This document shows, piece after piece, positions 37,507-46,890 of a DNA stretch of 64,000 nucleotides. The notes under the pieces were generated by a model that had not been told where the DNA came from, did not search any database, and saw only the letters and a program-made list of their open reading frames with translations. Position numbers and translations under genes: made by a program. Numbering within the stretch: position 1 is the first letter of the stretch; the number at the start of each line of letters is the position of its first letter. The stretch covers positions 62,001 through 126,000 of the forward strand of contig NZ_JACHJP010000009.1 of assembly GCF_014203715.1 (NCBI RefSeq), in the 5' to 3' direction. This DNA is from Streptosporangium saharense (GTDB lineage Bacteria > Actinomycetota > Actinomycetes > Streptosporangiales > Streptosporangiaceae).

Positions 37507-38742
37507 TCAGGAGGGGAGCCTGAGGGTGGCGACGGCGCCGCCGTCCGGGGCGTTGGCCAGGGTCAGGACGGCGCCGATGACGTGGGCCTGGCCCAGCGCG
37601 ATCGTCAGCCCGAGGCCGTGCCCCCGGCCACGTTCGGCGGCGCCGGTACGGAAACGCCGAGGCCCGTCGGCCAGCAGCTCGGCGGGGAAGCCGGGGCCGT
37701 GGTCACGGACCTCGACCACGTGGTCCCCGACCGTGATCTCCACCGGCTGGCCGCCGTGGCGGTCGGCGTTGAGGACGAGGTTGGCGAGGACACGGTCCAG
37801 GCGGCGCGGGTCGGTCTCGGCCACCGGGTTCCCCGAGACGATCACCCGCGCCTCGACCCCGACGCGGGCCGCGGAGCGTTCGGCCAGCTCGGCCAGCGGC
37901 ACCCTGACCCGCTCGGCCACCTCGGCCCCCGCGTCCAGCCTGGAGACCTCAAGCAGGTCCTCAACCAGCGCGCGCAGCACCCCCACCCGGTCGCGGACCA
38001 GGTCGGCGGCCTCGCCCTCGTCGAGCAGTCCGGCCGCGGCGACCAGGCCCATCAGCGGGGTGCGCAGGTCGTGGGCGACGTCGGCGGTGAAGCGCTGCTC
38101 GGCCAGCAGCCGGTACTGCAGGCTCGCCGCCATGGAGTCGACGGCCGCGGAGATGTCGGCGATCTCGTCCCGCCCGATCCGGCGGTCCGGAGCGGCGACC
38201 CGGGCGTCCAGGTCGCCGTCGGCGATCCTGCGGGCGGTGACGGCGACCCGCCTCAGCCGCCGGTTGGCCAGCTCGGCCAGGCCGACCGAGACCGGGACCA
38301 CCACCGCGAGCGCGGTCAGCGCGGCCCTGACCATGGCGCGGTCCAGGGCGCGCAGCCGCAGCAGGTCCGAGCCCATCTCCATCGCGGAGGTGGCCACCAG
38401 CCCCCCGCCGACCCGCCGCGCGGCCCACATCCACGGCTGTTCCGGCTTGCCGTCGTCGTACCAGGTGACGGCCTCCTCGCCGGTCAGCCGGACCCGCAGC
38501 GGCTCGGGCAGCTCCTCGAAGGGCTTGACCTGCTCGGTCCAGGGGGTGAACTCCTCCACGGGGGCGTTCACGCGGTAACTCTCGACGACCTTCTCGACCG
38601 CCTCAAGTGCCCGCCCCTCGCCCAGCGCCATCGAGCGGTCGACGGTCATCCGGTGGACCAGCACCCCGACCACGGCGGTCACCGCGCAGCAGGCCAGGGT
38701 GATCAGCGTCGCCACCTTCCAGCGCAGCGAGCCCGGTCTCAT
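37507..38742 (-). CDS. Sensor histidine kinase (CseC-like)
   Basis: This 411-aa kinase has two membrane segments (about residues 8-30 and 138-160) enclosing an extracellular sensor of ~105 residues, then HAMP, the phosphoacceptor His in DVAHDLRTPL, an N box LANLVLNADRH and G boxes DHGPGF and GHGLGL. The start overlaps the response-regulator stop (ATGA). Architecture and neighbours recall CseC of streptomycete envelope-stress signalling, but no sigE-like gene is beside it. Confidence 0.92.
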   Translation of the reverse strand: MRPGSLRWKVATLITLACCAVTAVVGVLVHRMTVDRSMALGEGRALEAVEKVVESYRVNAPVEEFTPWTEQVKPFEELPEPLRVRLTGEEAVTWYDDGKPEQPWMWAARRVGGGLVATSAMEMGSDLLRLRALDRAMVRAALTALAVVVPVSVGLAELANRRLRRVAVTARRIADGDLDARVAAPDRRIGRDEIADISAAVDSMAASLQYRLLAEQRFTADVAHDLRTPLMGLVAAAGLLDEGEAADLVRDRVGVLRALVEDLLEVSRLDAGAEVAERVRVPLAELAERSAARVGVEARVIVSGNPVAETDPRRLDRVLANLVLNADRHGGQPVEITVGDHVVEVRDHGPGFPAELLADGPRRFRTGAAERGRGHGLGLTIALGQAHVIGAVLTLANAPDGGAVATLRLPS

Positions 38743-39404
38743 GACCTGCGCAGCTTGTAGCCGAACCCGCGCACGGTCTCGATCCGGTCCGCGCCGATCT
38801 TCTTGCGCAGCCGCTGCACGCACAGGTCGACAACCCGGCTGTCGCCGTCCCAGCCGTAGTCCCACACGTCGCGCAGCAGCGTGGCGCGTTCGAGCACGAT
38901 CCCCGGATTGGCCGCGAACTCCAGCAGCAGCCGCAGCTCGGTCGGCGCCAGGGCGACAGGGTGGCCGCCGAGCCGTACCTCAAGGGCGGCGGGATCGACG
39001 GTCAGCTCACCGAACGTCAGCACCCCGGGCGCGGAGACGGGTGCGGCGGTACGGCGCAGCAGCGACCTGATCCTGGCCACCAGCACCGGGATGTCGACAG
39101 GTTTGACCACGTAGTCGTCGGCCCCGGCCTCCAGACCGGAGACCACGTCGGGGGAGTCGCCGCGCGCCGACATCATCAGGATCGGCACCTGGCTGGACTC
39201 CCTGACCCTGCGGCACAGGCCGATGCCGTCGAGCCCGGGGAGCATCACGTCGAGCACCAGAAGGTCGTGGTCCCCGGCCAGGAAGGACTCCAGGCCGCTC
39301 AGGCCGTCGGGGGCGGTGGCCATGCGGTAGCCGTACCGCCCGAGAGCCAGCGAGACGCCCCTGCGGATCACGTCGTCGTCCTCGACGAGCAGGATGGAGG
39401 TCAC
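38739..39404 (-). CDS. OmpR-family response regulator (CseB-like)
   Basis: This 221-aa regulator has a receiver domain with acidic pocket (VEDDD), phosphoacceptor Asp in LVLDVMLPGLDG (about 53) and Lys in VVKPVD, then an OmpR winged helix with DSRVVDLCVQRLRKKIG and TVRGFGYKL. GTG 39404 has AAGG 6 nt upstream. It is first in a regulator-kinase-carboxypeptidase transcription unit, so it probably adjusts cell-wall enzymes. It diverges from the NB-ARC gene. Confidence 0.93.
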   Translation of the reverse strand: MTSILLVEDDDVIRRGVSLALGRYGYRMATAPDGLSGLESFLAGDHDLLVLDVMLPGLDGIGLCRRVRESSQVPILMMSARGDSPDVVSGLEAGADDYVVKPVDIPVLVARIRSLLRRTAAPVSAPGVLTFGELTVDPAALEVRLGGHPVALAPTELRLLLEFAANPGIVLERATLLRDVWDYGWDGDSRVVDLCVQRLRKKIGADRIETVRGFGYKLRRS

Positions 39405-39533
39405 GCTGTACCTTATGCGGCCCCGGGGGAGTGCCGGTTTCCGTACCGTGCTCGTGAAGTGGCGTCTTGTTTGCGATCATTTACCGCACGGCGTGTTCCC
39501 GAGGTGTGACCAGACCTGAGGCGGTTGCTTGAC

Positions 39534-41657
39534 ATGGTGATCGAACCCGGCGACGAGCGGCCAGGGACGCGCAACGACCTTTCCGGCCAGGTCGGGGGCA
39601 GCGTCGTGCAGGCCGGAGTCATCCAGCAGCTCACCCTCGTGTCCCAGGAGTCGCCCACCGCCGGGATTCCCCGGCAGCTGCCGCCCGCGCCGCGTGGTTT
39701 CGTCAACCGGGTCAGGGAGCTTGGCGAGCTCGACCGGCTCCTTGAGAGGGCCGGTGACGACTCCGCCCCCCTGGTGGCCGTCGTCAACGGCCTCGGCGGG
39801 GTCGGCAAGAGCGCGCTGAGCAGGCACTGGGCCTACCGGGTGCGCGAGCGCTTCACCGACGGCCAGCTCTACGCCCACCTCGGCGATCTTCGCCACGAGG
39901 GTGGGGGCGCGGCGGTGAGCGACGTGCTGGGCGGCTTCCTGCGCGCCCTGGGCGTCCAGGAGAAGTGGATCCCCGCCGACCTGGCCGAGCGCGCGGCCAT
40001 GTTCCGCTCAAGGACGGCCGATCTGCAGTTGCTCATCCTGCTCGACGACGTCGAGCACGCCGCCCAGGTGACGCCGGTGCTCCCTGCCTCCTCGGCGGGC
40101 GTCGTCGTGGTGACCAGCCACCGGCGGCTCGGTGAGCTGGTCGTCACCGGCGCGGTCCCGGTCCCGCTCGCCCCGCTCGACGAGGACGAGGGGGTACGGC
40201 TGCTCGCCGGGGTGCTCGGCCAGGAGCGCGTCCACGCCGAGCCGGAGGCCGCCAGAGAGCTGGCCCGTCTGTGCGGGGGACTGCCGGTGGCGCTGCGGGT
40301 GGCCGCGGCCCGCCTGGTGCAGCGGCGTGGCCGCTCGATCGGCGGGCTCGTGGCGGAGCTGGCCGACGAGCGCCGCAGGCTGGAACGCCTGACGGCGGGA
40401 GGGAGGACGGTCGTGGAGGCGGTGTTCGAGACGGCCTATCACGCGCTGACCCCCGAGGTGGGGCGGCTGTACCGGCTGCTGGGCGCGGTCCCGGTGGCCG
40501 ACTTCTCGGCCCGGGCCGTACAGGTCGTGGCGGGGGTGAGCGAGCGGGAGACGGAGCGGCTGCTCGACCTGCTCCTTGAGGCGAACCTCGTCGAGGAGAC
40601 CGCGTCGGACCGCTACCGGTTCCACGATCTGGTACGGCTGCACGCGGCCAGGGTCGCCGAGCAGGAGGCGCCCGGGGAGCGGGAGGCGGCGCTCGGCCGG
40701 ATGGCCCGCTGGTACCGGGCGTGCGCCATGGCCGCCGACCGGGTGGTCACGACGAACCGGCTGCGCCTGGCCCCCGTCCCCGAACCGGTCGAGCCCGAGG
40801 TGACGTTCGCCTCGGAGAAGGCGGCCCTGGACTGGCTGGAGGGGGAGCGCGGCAACATGCTCGCCGTCCTGCGCGTCGCGGGACTGGCCGGATGGGACGA
40901 CGTCGTCTGGCAGACGGTCGAGGCGCTGTGGCCGCTGCACCACGGCCGCAAGCACTACGCCGACTGGATCGAGGCGGGCAGGCTGGGCACCCTGTCCGCG
41001 CGGCGCGACGGGAACCCGGCCGCGGAGGCCCGGATGCGCAACCAGACGGCCAGGGCGTTCGTCGAGCTCGGCGATCTCGGGCCCGCGGACGAGGAGCTCC
41101 GCCTGGCCAGGGCCCTGGCCGAGGAGTCGGGCGACCGGCGGCTTGAGGCGACGGTCCTTGAGTCGCTCGGCCAGGTCGAGCTGGCCAGGAAGGACTTCGA
41201 CGCCGCGACCGCGCGCTTCACCGAGGCCTTGGCGCTCAACGAGGCGCTGGGCAGGACCCGGGGGATGGGCCTGCAATCCTACCACCTCGGCCTGACCCAC
41301 ACCGCGGCCGGTCGCCCAGAGGAGGCGTTCGAGGCGTTCGGGCGGGCCAGGCGGCTGATGGAGGAGGCCGGGACCGAGAACGACCGGGCCAAGATCGACA
41401 TCGAGCTGGGCCTCGTCCACCGGCTGCTCGGCAGGCCGGGGGAGATCGTGGAGCGGGTGGCGGAGGCGGCGTGGACCATGCGGGCCAAGGGCGTCCCCGT
41501 CAAGGAGGCAAGGGCCTGGGAGATCCTGGCCGACCTCACCGTCGACCTGGGAGACGAGCTGGGCGCGCACGAGTGCCTGCGCCAGGCGATCGCCGTCCAC
41601 CTGAGGCTGGGAAACGCGGCGAAGGCCGAGGAACTGGGCGCGCGCCTGCCGTCCTGA
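39534..41657 (+). CDS. NB-ARC STAND NTPase with TPR repeats and amyloid-motif-like N-terminus
   Basis: This 707-aa protein has an NB-ARC P-loop GLGGVGKS (residues 86-93), Walker B LLILLDD (about 163-169), a downstream GLPVAL motif and a winged-helix segment, then at least five helical repeats of TPR type (about 480-700) containing ESLGQVELARKDFDAATARF. Residues 15-33, DLSGQVGGSVVQAGVIQQL, form a short Gly/Val/Gln stretch like N-terminal amyloid signalling motifs described for bacterial NLR-related proteins. There is no DNA-binding SARP or LuxR domain. Start ATG 39534 has GAGGCGG upstream; TTG 39525 is possible. A partner effector with a matching motif was not found in the window. Confidence 0.88.
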   Translation: MVIEPGDERPGTRNDLSGQVGGSVVQAGVIQQLTLVSQESPTAGIPRQLPPAPRGFVNRVRELGELDRLLERAGDDSAPLVAVVNGLGGVGKSALSRHWAYRVRERFTDGQLYAHLGDLRHEGGGAAVSDVLGGFLRALGVQEKWIPADLAERAAMFRSRTADLQLLILLDDVEHAAQVTPVLPASSAGVVVVTSHRRLGELVVTGAVPVPLAPLDEDEGVRLLAGVLGQERVHAEPEAARELARLCGGLPVALRVAAARLVQRRGRSIGGLVAELADERRRLERLTAGGRTVVEAVFETAYHALTPEVGRLYRLLGAVPVADFSARAVQVVAGVSERETERLLDLLLEANLVEETASDRYRFHDLVRLHAARVAEQEAPGEREAALGRMARWYRACAMAADRVVTTNRLRLAPVPEPVEPEVTFASEKAALDWLEGERGNMLAVLRVAGLAGWDDVVWQTVEALWPLHHGRKHYADWIEAGRLGTLSARRDGNPAAEARMRNQTARAFVELGDLGPADEELRLARALAEESGDRRLEATVLESLGQVELARKDFDAATARFTEALALNEALGRTRGMGLQSYHLGLTHTAAGRPEEAFEAFGRARRLMEEAGTENDRAKIDIELGLVHRLLGRPGEIVERVAEAAWTMRAKGVPVKEARAWEILADLTVDLGDELGAHECLRQAIAVHLRLGNAAKAEELGARLPS

Positions 41658-41658
41658 C

Positions 41659-43347
41659 TCACGACAGGACGGGGCTGACCTCGACGCGCTCCTCGACGGC
41701 CCCGAGTCGCAGCCGCAGCGTGGCCGGGAGCTCCCCGTCACGGCGTTCGGCGACGAGCCAGCCGTACAGGACGGAGGGCAGGCACGACACGTCCGTCACC
41801 CGGGACGTCTCCGGCAGGCCGAGGACGACCTCCCGCCCCTCGCGCCGCAGGAGGACGCGCACCCGGCGCTCGTCGATGACCGTGGCGGCCAGCGCGCAGC
41901 CCGGGTGGCGCCGTACGGTCTCCCACGCCCACTCGGGGGAGCCGTCGCGGTGCGTGATGACGGCCGCGCTCTCCAGCAGCCGCAGGTCCAGCTCCTCGGC
42001 GTCCACGGCGAGGTGCATCTCGCGGGGTTCCTCGTCGGGGGGACGGGCGACGTCGGCGGGAAAGCGCCGGAGCGTCACGGTCTCCCCGTCGGCCCGCGTC
42101 TCGACCAGGAACGAGGCCACCGGCCGCTCGGTCTCCCACGGCTCGTCGTACGGCTCGGCGAACGGGGTGGCGGGCGCCGAACCGGGCGGGCGGGTGAGGT
42201 CCATGAGCCGGTAGGCCACCTCGCGCAGCGACTCGCCCGCGTGGCCGAGATTGCCCAGCGTGCGGCCCGTCACCTGGGCGTAGGCGCCGGGAACGTGCGC
42301 GGAGACTGCCTTGTCGACCTGTTCGAGCAGGCCACGGCGCCGGTCGAGCCGGGGGAGGACCCCGCACAGCTCGGCGGTCGGGGAGGACGGGTCGAGCTCC
42401 TGGGTCTCCCGCCCGGAGGAGGCCAGCAGCACCGGCCGCCCCAGCGCGGCCCCGTAGAAGGTGACCGACCCGTGGTCGCCGACGACCACGTCCGAGGCGA
42501 TCAGCGCCGCCTGCCACCCCCGCTCGGGAGGGATCACCGTCAGACCCGCGCCCCGCTCCCTGGCCAGCCACAGCCGCAGTTGCAGCTCGCCGTGGTGGAG
42601 CGGGATGTTCGGGTGCGTCACCAGCGCCACGCGGTACTCGTCGAGCGGAAGCTCGGCCAGCAGGTGGGACAGCACGTCCCCGTTGGAGCCGTACAGGGAG
42701 TGCTCACCCCAGGTCGAGCTGACCAGCACCAGCTTGAGGCCGTCGGGGACACCGAGCGCGCGCCGGTAGCGGTTCCTGCGCGGCAGGTGCGCGACGAGCC
42801 GGTCGAAGGACGGGTCCCCGGTGACCGTGGCGACGGTGACGGCCTCGGGACAGTAGCGCGCCAGCCGCCCGAGCTGCTCGTGGTGGGACAGGGCGATCGC
42901 CGCGGGCACCACCCGGCCGTCGCGGACAAGCTGGCTGCGCGCCAGCCCGGAGACCTCGGGGCCGTAGCCGTTCCCGGTGCGCAGCAGCCGGTTGTGCCCG
43001 GCGCCGTGCGGCATCAGCAGCAGTGGGGCGTCGAGACGGTGCAGGTCCCCGTTGGCGTTGGCGGCCAGCGCCAGGTCGAACCGGGTCGCGACCGCCTCGG
43101 CCCACGGAATGGTCCTGGCCCCCGCCTCCCGCAGATAGCCGTCGAGGCCGTCGTCGAAGGCCGATCCCTCGACGGTCGTGAACAGCGTCCGCACCCGCAG
43201 ATCGGAGCCGAACATGGGCAGGACGTCGAGCAGCCGCCCCGCGGAGGTCATGTTCCTGGCCACGGCCAGGACGCTGCGGCGGGTGCGGACGGTGCCCCAG
43301 GTGCCCGCCGGAGAACCCCCCGTCCACGGCCGGTCCTCGCCGCTCAC
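41659..43347 (-). CDS. Predicted GT-B-fold protein resembling CDP-glycerol transferases
   Basis: This 562-aa cytosolic protein has no confident family assignment. Two Rossmann-like halves are suggested: residues 25-190 with LLLMPHGAGHNR, and 200-370 with LVLVSSTWGEHSLYG and DVVVGDHGSVTFYGAALGRP. The latter resembles the donor-binding segment of TagB/TagF-like glycerophosphotransferases. The C-terminal ~160 residues look like a separate beta-rich domain. It converges on the NB-ARC gene with one base between stops. The GTG start has GGAGG close by. Confidence 0.65.
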   Translation of the reverse strand: MSGEDRPWTGGSPAGTWGTVRTRRSVLAVARNMTSAGRLLDVLPMFGSDLRVRTLFTTVEGSAFDDGLDGYLREAGARTIPWAEAVATRFDLALAANANGDLHRLDAPLLLMPHGAGHNRLLRTGNGYGPEVSGLARSQLVRDGRVVPAAIALSHHEQLGRLARYCPEAVTVATVTGDPSFDRLVAHLPRRNRYRRALGVPDGLKLVLVSSTWGEHSLYGSNGDVLSHLLAELPLDEYRVALVTHPNIPLHHGELQLRLWLARERGAGLTVIPPERGWQAALIASDVVVGDHGSVTFYGAALGRPVLLASSGRETQELDPSSPTAELCGVLPRLDRRRGLLEQVDKAVSAHVPGAYAQVTGRTLGNLGHAGESLREVAYRLMDLTRPPGSAPATPFAEPYDEPWETERPVASFLVETRADGETVTLRRFPADVARPPDEEPREMHLAVDAEELDLRLLESAAVITHRDGSPEWAWETVRRHPGCALAATVIDERRVRVLLRREGREVVLGLPETSRVTDVSCLPSVLYGWLVAERRDGELPATLRLRLGAVEERVEVSPVLS

Positions 43348-43567
43348 GATCCTCCGACCGGGTTCGGGCCATCAGTGATTTTTCAACGACCACGTACCCT
43401 ACCCTCTGGTCCTTCGGCGCTGGAAACGAGAAGAGTTTCCCGCCGCGCGGGTTTTCCGTATTCCGTGAACACGGTTCCCAGCGACATATGAATGGCAGGG
43501 AAAAGAAGTACCGTCGGCGTGGGAGATCGGACGCCCATCACCTCGTCCGCACCGTTCAGGGGAATCT

Positions 43568-43906
43568 ATGAACAAGCTGTCGCTGACCGCACTGGCCTCC
43601 CAGCAGCTCGACCTCGCCCGCGCCGCCTCCAGCGGGCGCAGCGCGCACACCGTGTACGGCGGGCACGAGCACTCGCTCCGCCAGACGCTGATCGCGATCG
43701 ACGCGGGCCAGCGGCTCGGCGAGCACGAGAACCCCGGCGAGGCCACCGTGCACGTCCTGCGCGGCCGGGTACGGCTCAGCGCGGGCGACGACTCCTGGGA
43801 GGGCTCGCCCGGTGACCTGCTGATCGTGCCCGACGCCCGGCACGATCTTGAGGCCGTCGAGCCCTCCGTGGTCCTGCTCACCGTCTCCCTCGGCCGCCAG
43901 GGCTGA
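43568..43906 (+). CDS. Small cupin-domain protein
   Basis: This 112-aa single-domain cupin has GQRLGEHENPGEATVHVLRG and a second motif with PGDLLIVPDARHDLEA. Conserved His and Glu residues could hold one metal. The family includes sugar isomerases, dioxygenases and ligand sensors; which applies here is unclear. It stands alone, 106 bp before the DGPF gene. Confidence 0.85.
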   Translation: MNKLSLTALASQQLDLARAASSGRSAHTVYGGHEHSLRQTLIAIDAGQRLGEHENPGEATVHVLRGRVRLSAGDDSWEGSPGDLLIVPDARHDLEAVEPSVVLLTVSLGRQG

Positions 43907-44011
43907 CGTCCGGAAAAAAGTTTCTCCGCCGTGTCGATCCGCCGTCATGCCGTTCGACCTGTGGGTGAGAGGGTCGAGAGACGACCTCCGACACAGAGGG
44001 AGACCTTGGAG

Positions 44012-44431
44012 ATGGCGAAGTACATGCTGATCATGCGGGGCACGGACGAGAGCCTCGCCGAGATGACGAACACCTCCTTCGAGGAGATGCTCGAAACGGT
44101 CGGGCGTTTCAACGAGGAGCTGATCAGGGCGGGCGTGCTCGTCGCCGCCGAGGGCCTGGACGACCCGGCCCAGGGCGTGGTGGTCGACTACAGCGGCCAG
44201 ACGCCGGTGGTCACCGACGGCCCCTACGGTGAGACGAAGGAGCTGTTCGGCGGCTTCTACCTGATCGACGTGGCCTCCAAGGAGGAGGCGGTCGAGTGGG
44301 CCAAGCGGATGCCCGCGATGTCCGGTTCCAAGTGTGAGATCCGCCGGGTGCCCAGCATCGACGAGTTCCCCCAGGACAACGAGTGGATCATCAGGGAGCG
44401 GGCGTGGCGCGAGCGGACCGGCCAGCTCTGA
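44012..44431 (+). CDS. DGPF (YCII-related) protein linked to ECF42
   Basis: This 139-aa protein starts AKYMLIMRG and contains VVTDGPYGETKELFGGFYLI, the DGPF/YCII signature. Such proteins are encoded next to ECF42 sigma factors; their biochemical role is not settled. GAGGGAGA lies 8 nt before ATG 44012. The sigma gene starts inside it. Confidence 0.92.
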   Translation: MAKYMLIMRGTDESLAEMTNTSFEEMLETVGRFNEELIRAGVLVAAEGLDDPAQGVVVDYSGQTPVVTDGPYGETKELFGGFYLIDVASKEEAVEWAKRMPAMSGSKCEIRRVPSIDEFPQDNEWIIRERAWRERTGQL

Positions 44432-45720
44432 CCACCTTGTCGATCACCGAGCCGGTACGGCGGGCCGTCGAGGCCGTCTGGCGCATCGAGTCCGCCAGGA
44501 TCGTCGGCGCGCTCGCCCGCTACACCGGCGACTTCACCCTGGCCGAGGACGTCGCCCAGGAGGCGGTCGCCGAGGCGCTCGTCACCTGGTCGCGCGACGG
44601 CACACCGGACAACCCGGTCGGCTGGCTGCTCACGACCGCGCGGCGGCGCGCCATCGACGGCTTCCGCCGTGGGGCGGCGCTCGGCGAGCGCTACGCCATG
44701 CTCGCCGGGCAGCTCACCGAGGGGGAGGCCACCTCGGGCGCGCAGGCCCCACCGGACCGGGACGACCTGCCGTGGGACCCCGAACGGATCGACGACGACG
44801 TCCTGGCGCTGATGTTCGTGGCCTGCCACCCGGTGCTCTCCCCGGAGGCCAGGGTGGCGCTGACGCTGCGGGTGGTCGGCGGCCTGTCGAGCGAGGAGAT
44901 CGCCAGGGCGTTCCTCGTGCCCGTGCCGACGATCCAGGCGCGGATCACCAGGGCGAAGAAGACGATCGCCGCCGCAGCGGTGCCGTTCGAGCTGCCGCCA
45001 CCGGAGGAACGGCGCGGGCGGCTCGGCGGCGTCCTCGGCGTGCTGTACGTGATCTTCACGGAGGGCTCGACGGCGACAGCCGGTGACCGGCTGCTGCGCA
45101 CCGACCTCGCCTACGAGGCGATCCGCCTGGCCAGGACGCTGACCGCGCTGCTGCCCACGGAGCCGGAGGCGTACGGCCTGCTCGCCCTGTTCGAGCTGAC
45201 GGCCGCGCGTTTCCCCGCGCGCACCGGCCCCGACGGGGAGGCGGTTCTCCTTGAGGACCAGGACCGGCGGTTGTGGGACCGCTCGGCGATCCGCCGTGGC
45301 CTGGCCGCCCTCGGCCGAGCCGTGGGGGCCGGGCGCGGGCTGGGGCCGTACGGGCTCCAGGCGGCGATCGCGGCCTGCCACGCGTCGGCCTCCTCGGTCG
45401 CGGAGACCGACTGGAGACGGATCGTGATCCTCTACGAGGCGCTCGGCCGGGTGGCGCCCTCGCCCGTCGTCGAGCTCAACCGCGCGGTCGCCGTGGCGAT
45501 GGCGGAGGGACCGGCGCAGGCGCTGGAGATCGTGGACGAGCTGGTCGCCACCGACCGGCTGCCCGGCTCGCACCTGCTGCCTGGGGTGCGCGGTGAGCTG
45601 CTGGCCAGGCTCGGCAGGACCGCCGAGGCCCGCGCCGAACTGGAACTGGCCGCCCGCCTGTGCCGCAACGCCAGGGAGCGATCGGTCCTGCTGCGCAAGG
45701 CCGCGGCGCTGGAGGGGTGA
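44404..45720 (+). CDS. ECF42-type RNA polymerase sigma factor
   Basis: This 438-aa sigma factor has region 2 (YTGDFTLAEDVAQEAVAEAL with DNPVGWLLTTARRRAIDGFRR), region 4 (LTLRVVGGLSSEEIARAFLV and TIQARITRAKKTI) and a long C-terminal TPR-like extension of ~200 residues, the ECF42 layout. No anti-sigma gene is adjacent, as is usual for this group. GTG 44404 is preferred because AGGGAG lies 5 nt upstream; it overlaps the DGPF gene by 28 bp. TTG 44437 is possible. The targets usually include the linked DGPF gene. Confidence 0.93.
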   Translation: MARADRPALTTLSITEPVRRAVEAVWRIESARIVGALARYTGDFTLAEDVAQEAVAEALVTWSRDGTPDNPVGWLLTTARRRAIDGFRRGAALGERYAMLAGQLTEGEATSGAQAPPDRDDLPWDPERIDDDVLALMFVACHPVLSPEARVALTLRVVGGLSSEEIARAFLVPVPTIQARITRAKKTIAAAAVPFELPPPEERRGRLGGVLGVLYVIFTEGSTATAGDRLLRTDLAYEAIRLARTLTALLPTEPEAYGLLALFELTAARFPARTGPDGEAVLLEDQDRRLWDRSAIRRGLAALGRAVGAGRGLGPYGLQAAIAACHASASSVAETDWRRIVILYEALGRVAPSPVVELNRAVAVAMAEGPAQALEIVDELVATDRLPGSHLLPGVRGELLARLGRTAEARAELELAARLCRNARERSVLLRKAAALEG

Positions 45721-45731
45721 CCCCGCCGGGG

Positions 45732-46829
45732 TCAGGCCACCCAGTTCCGTACGGCGGGGGCGTATCCGGCGGGCTTGTCCCCGACCCTGGCCCCCGGGCT
45801 GACCAGTTCACCCTGGTAGCCCGGGGTGAACATCCGGTAGAGCGAGGGCGGCTCGACGGCGCTCGCCTCGTCGAGCGTCGCGCGCAGCTCGGCGGGGATC
45901 TCGAAGCCGAGGGCGCCCACGGTGACGTCGAGCTGGCCTACGTCGCTCGCCCCGACGATCGCCGAGGCGATCCCCGGCTGGGTGGCGACCCAGTTGACGG
46001 CGACCTGGGCAGTCGTCACCCCGAGTTCGGCGGCGACCTTCTCGGCGGCCGCGAGGATCCGCCACTCCCGGTCCGTCCACGACCGCCAGGCCGAGCCCGC
46101 TCCGTCGAGCCTGCCGGGCCCGGTCATGCCCTGTCCCTCGCGCCGGTACTTGCCGGTGAGGAAGCCGCCGCCGAGGGGGCTCCACGCGGTGATGCCGAGC
46201 CTCAGGTCGCGGCCCATCGGGACGTGCTCCAGCTCGATCGTCCTGTCGATGAGGGAGTACGGCAGCTGCACGCACACCACGGGCGGGAAGGCGCCGGTCT
46301 CGGCGAGGGTCTGGGCGCGGGCCGCGTACCATCCGGGCACGTCGGACAGGCCCGCGTAGCGGATCTTCCCCGCCCTGGTGAGGTCGTCGAAGGTCCGCAT
46401 GACCTCCTCGACGGGGGTGATCCGGTCCCAGGTGTGCAGCAGGAACAGGTCGAGGTAGTCGGTGCGCAGGCGGCGCAGCGACGCCTCGACCGCCCTGATC
46501 ATGTGCTTGCGGCCGTTGCCGCCCGCGTTGGGGTCCCCGGGATCGACGCCGTTGGTGAACTTGGTGGTGAGCACCACCCTGTCGCGCACCCCGGCCTCGG
46601 CGACGAGGTCGCCGATGATCGTCTCGCTCTCCCCGGCGGTGTAGAAGTCGGCGGTGTCGATGAGGTTCCCGCCCGTCTCCAGGTAGCGGCGGAAGACGGG
46701 ACGGGCCTCATCCTCTGTCTTGCCGTACGCGGCGTGGAAACCGCCGGTGCCGAAGTTCATCGTGCCGAGCGCGAGCCTGCTGACCCGCAGCCCGGAGCGT
46801 CCGAGCAGGTAGTACTGGTCAAGAGACAT
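45732..46829 (-). CDS. Aldo/keto reductase
   Basis: This 365-aa NADPH-dependent reductase has the catalytic tetrad regions visible: Asp/Tyr in NLIDTADFYTAGESE, Lys in LTTKFTNG and His in FLLHTWD. It resembles the YajO/PdxI-like branch. GGAAGG lies 6 nt before ATG 46829. It diverges from a TetR gene, with twin operators between, and converges on the ECF sigma gene with 11 bp between stops. Confidence 0.93.
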   Translation of the reverse strand: MSLDQYYLLGRSGLRVSRLALGTMNFGTGGFHAAYGKTEDEARPVFRRYLETGGNLIDTADFYTAGESETIIGDLVAEAGVRDRVVLTTKFTNGVDPGDPNAGGNGRKHMIRAVEASLRRLRTDYLDLFLLHTWDRITPVEEVMRTFDDLTRAGKIRYAGLSDVPGWYAARAQTLAETGAFPPVVCVQLPYSLIDRTIELEHVPMGRDLRLGITAWSPLGGGFLTGKYRREGQGMTGPGRLDGAGSAWRSWTDREWRILAAAEKVAAELGVTTAQVAVNWVATQPGIASAIVGASDVGQLDVTVGALGFEIPAELRATLDEASAVEPPSLYRMFTPGYQGELVSPGARVGDKPAGYAPAVRNWVA

Positions 46830-46890
46830 GAGAGCCTTCCCCCGGGTTCTGAGACGGGTGATTTCCCGACCCACCCTGCGCGGCGGAAAA

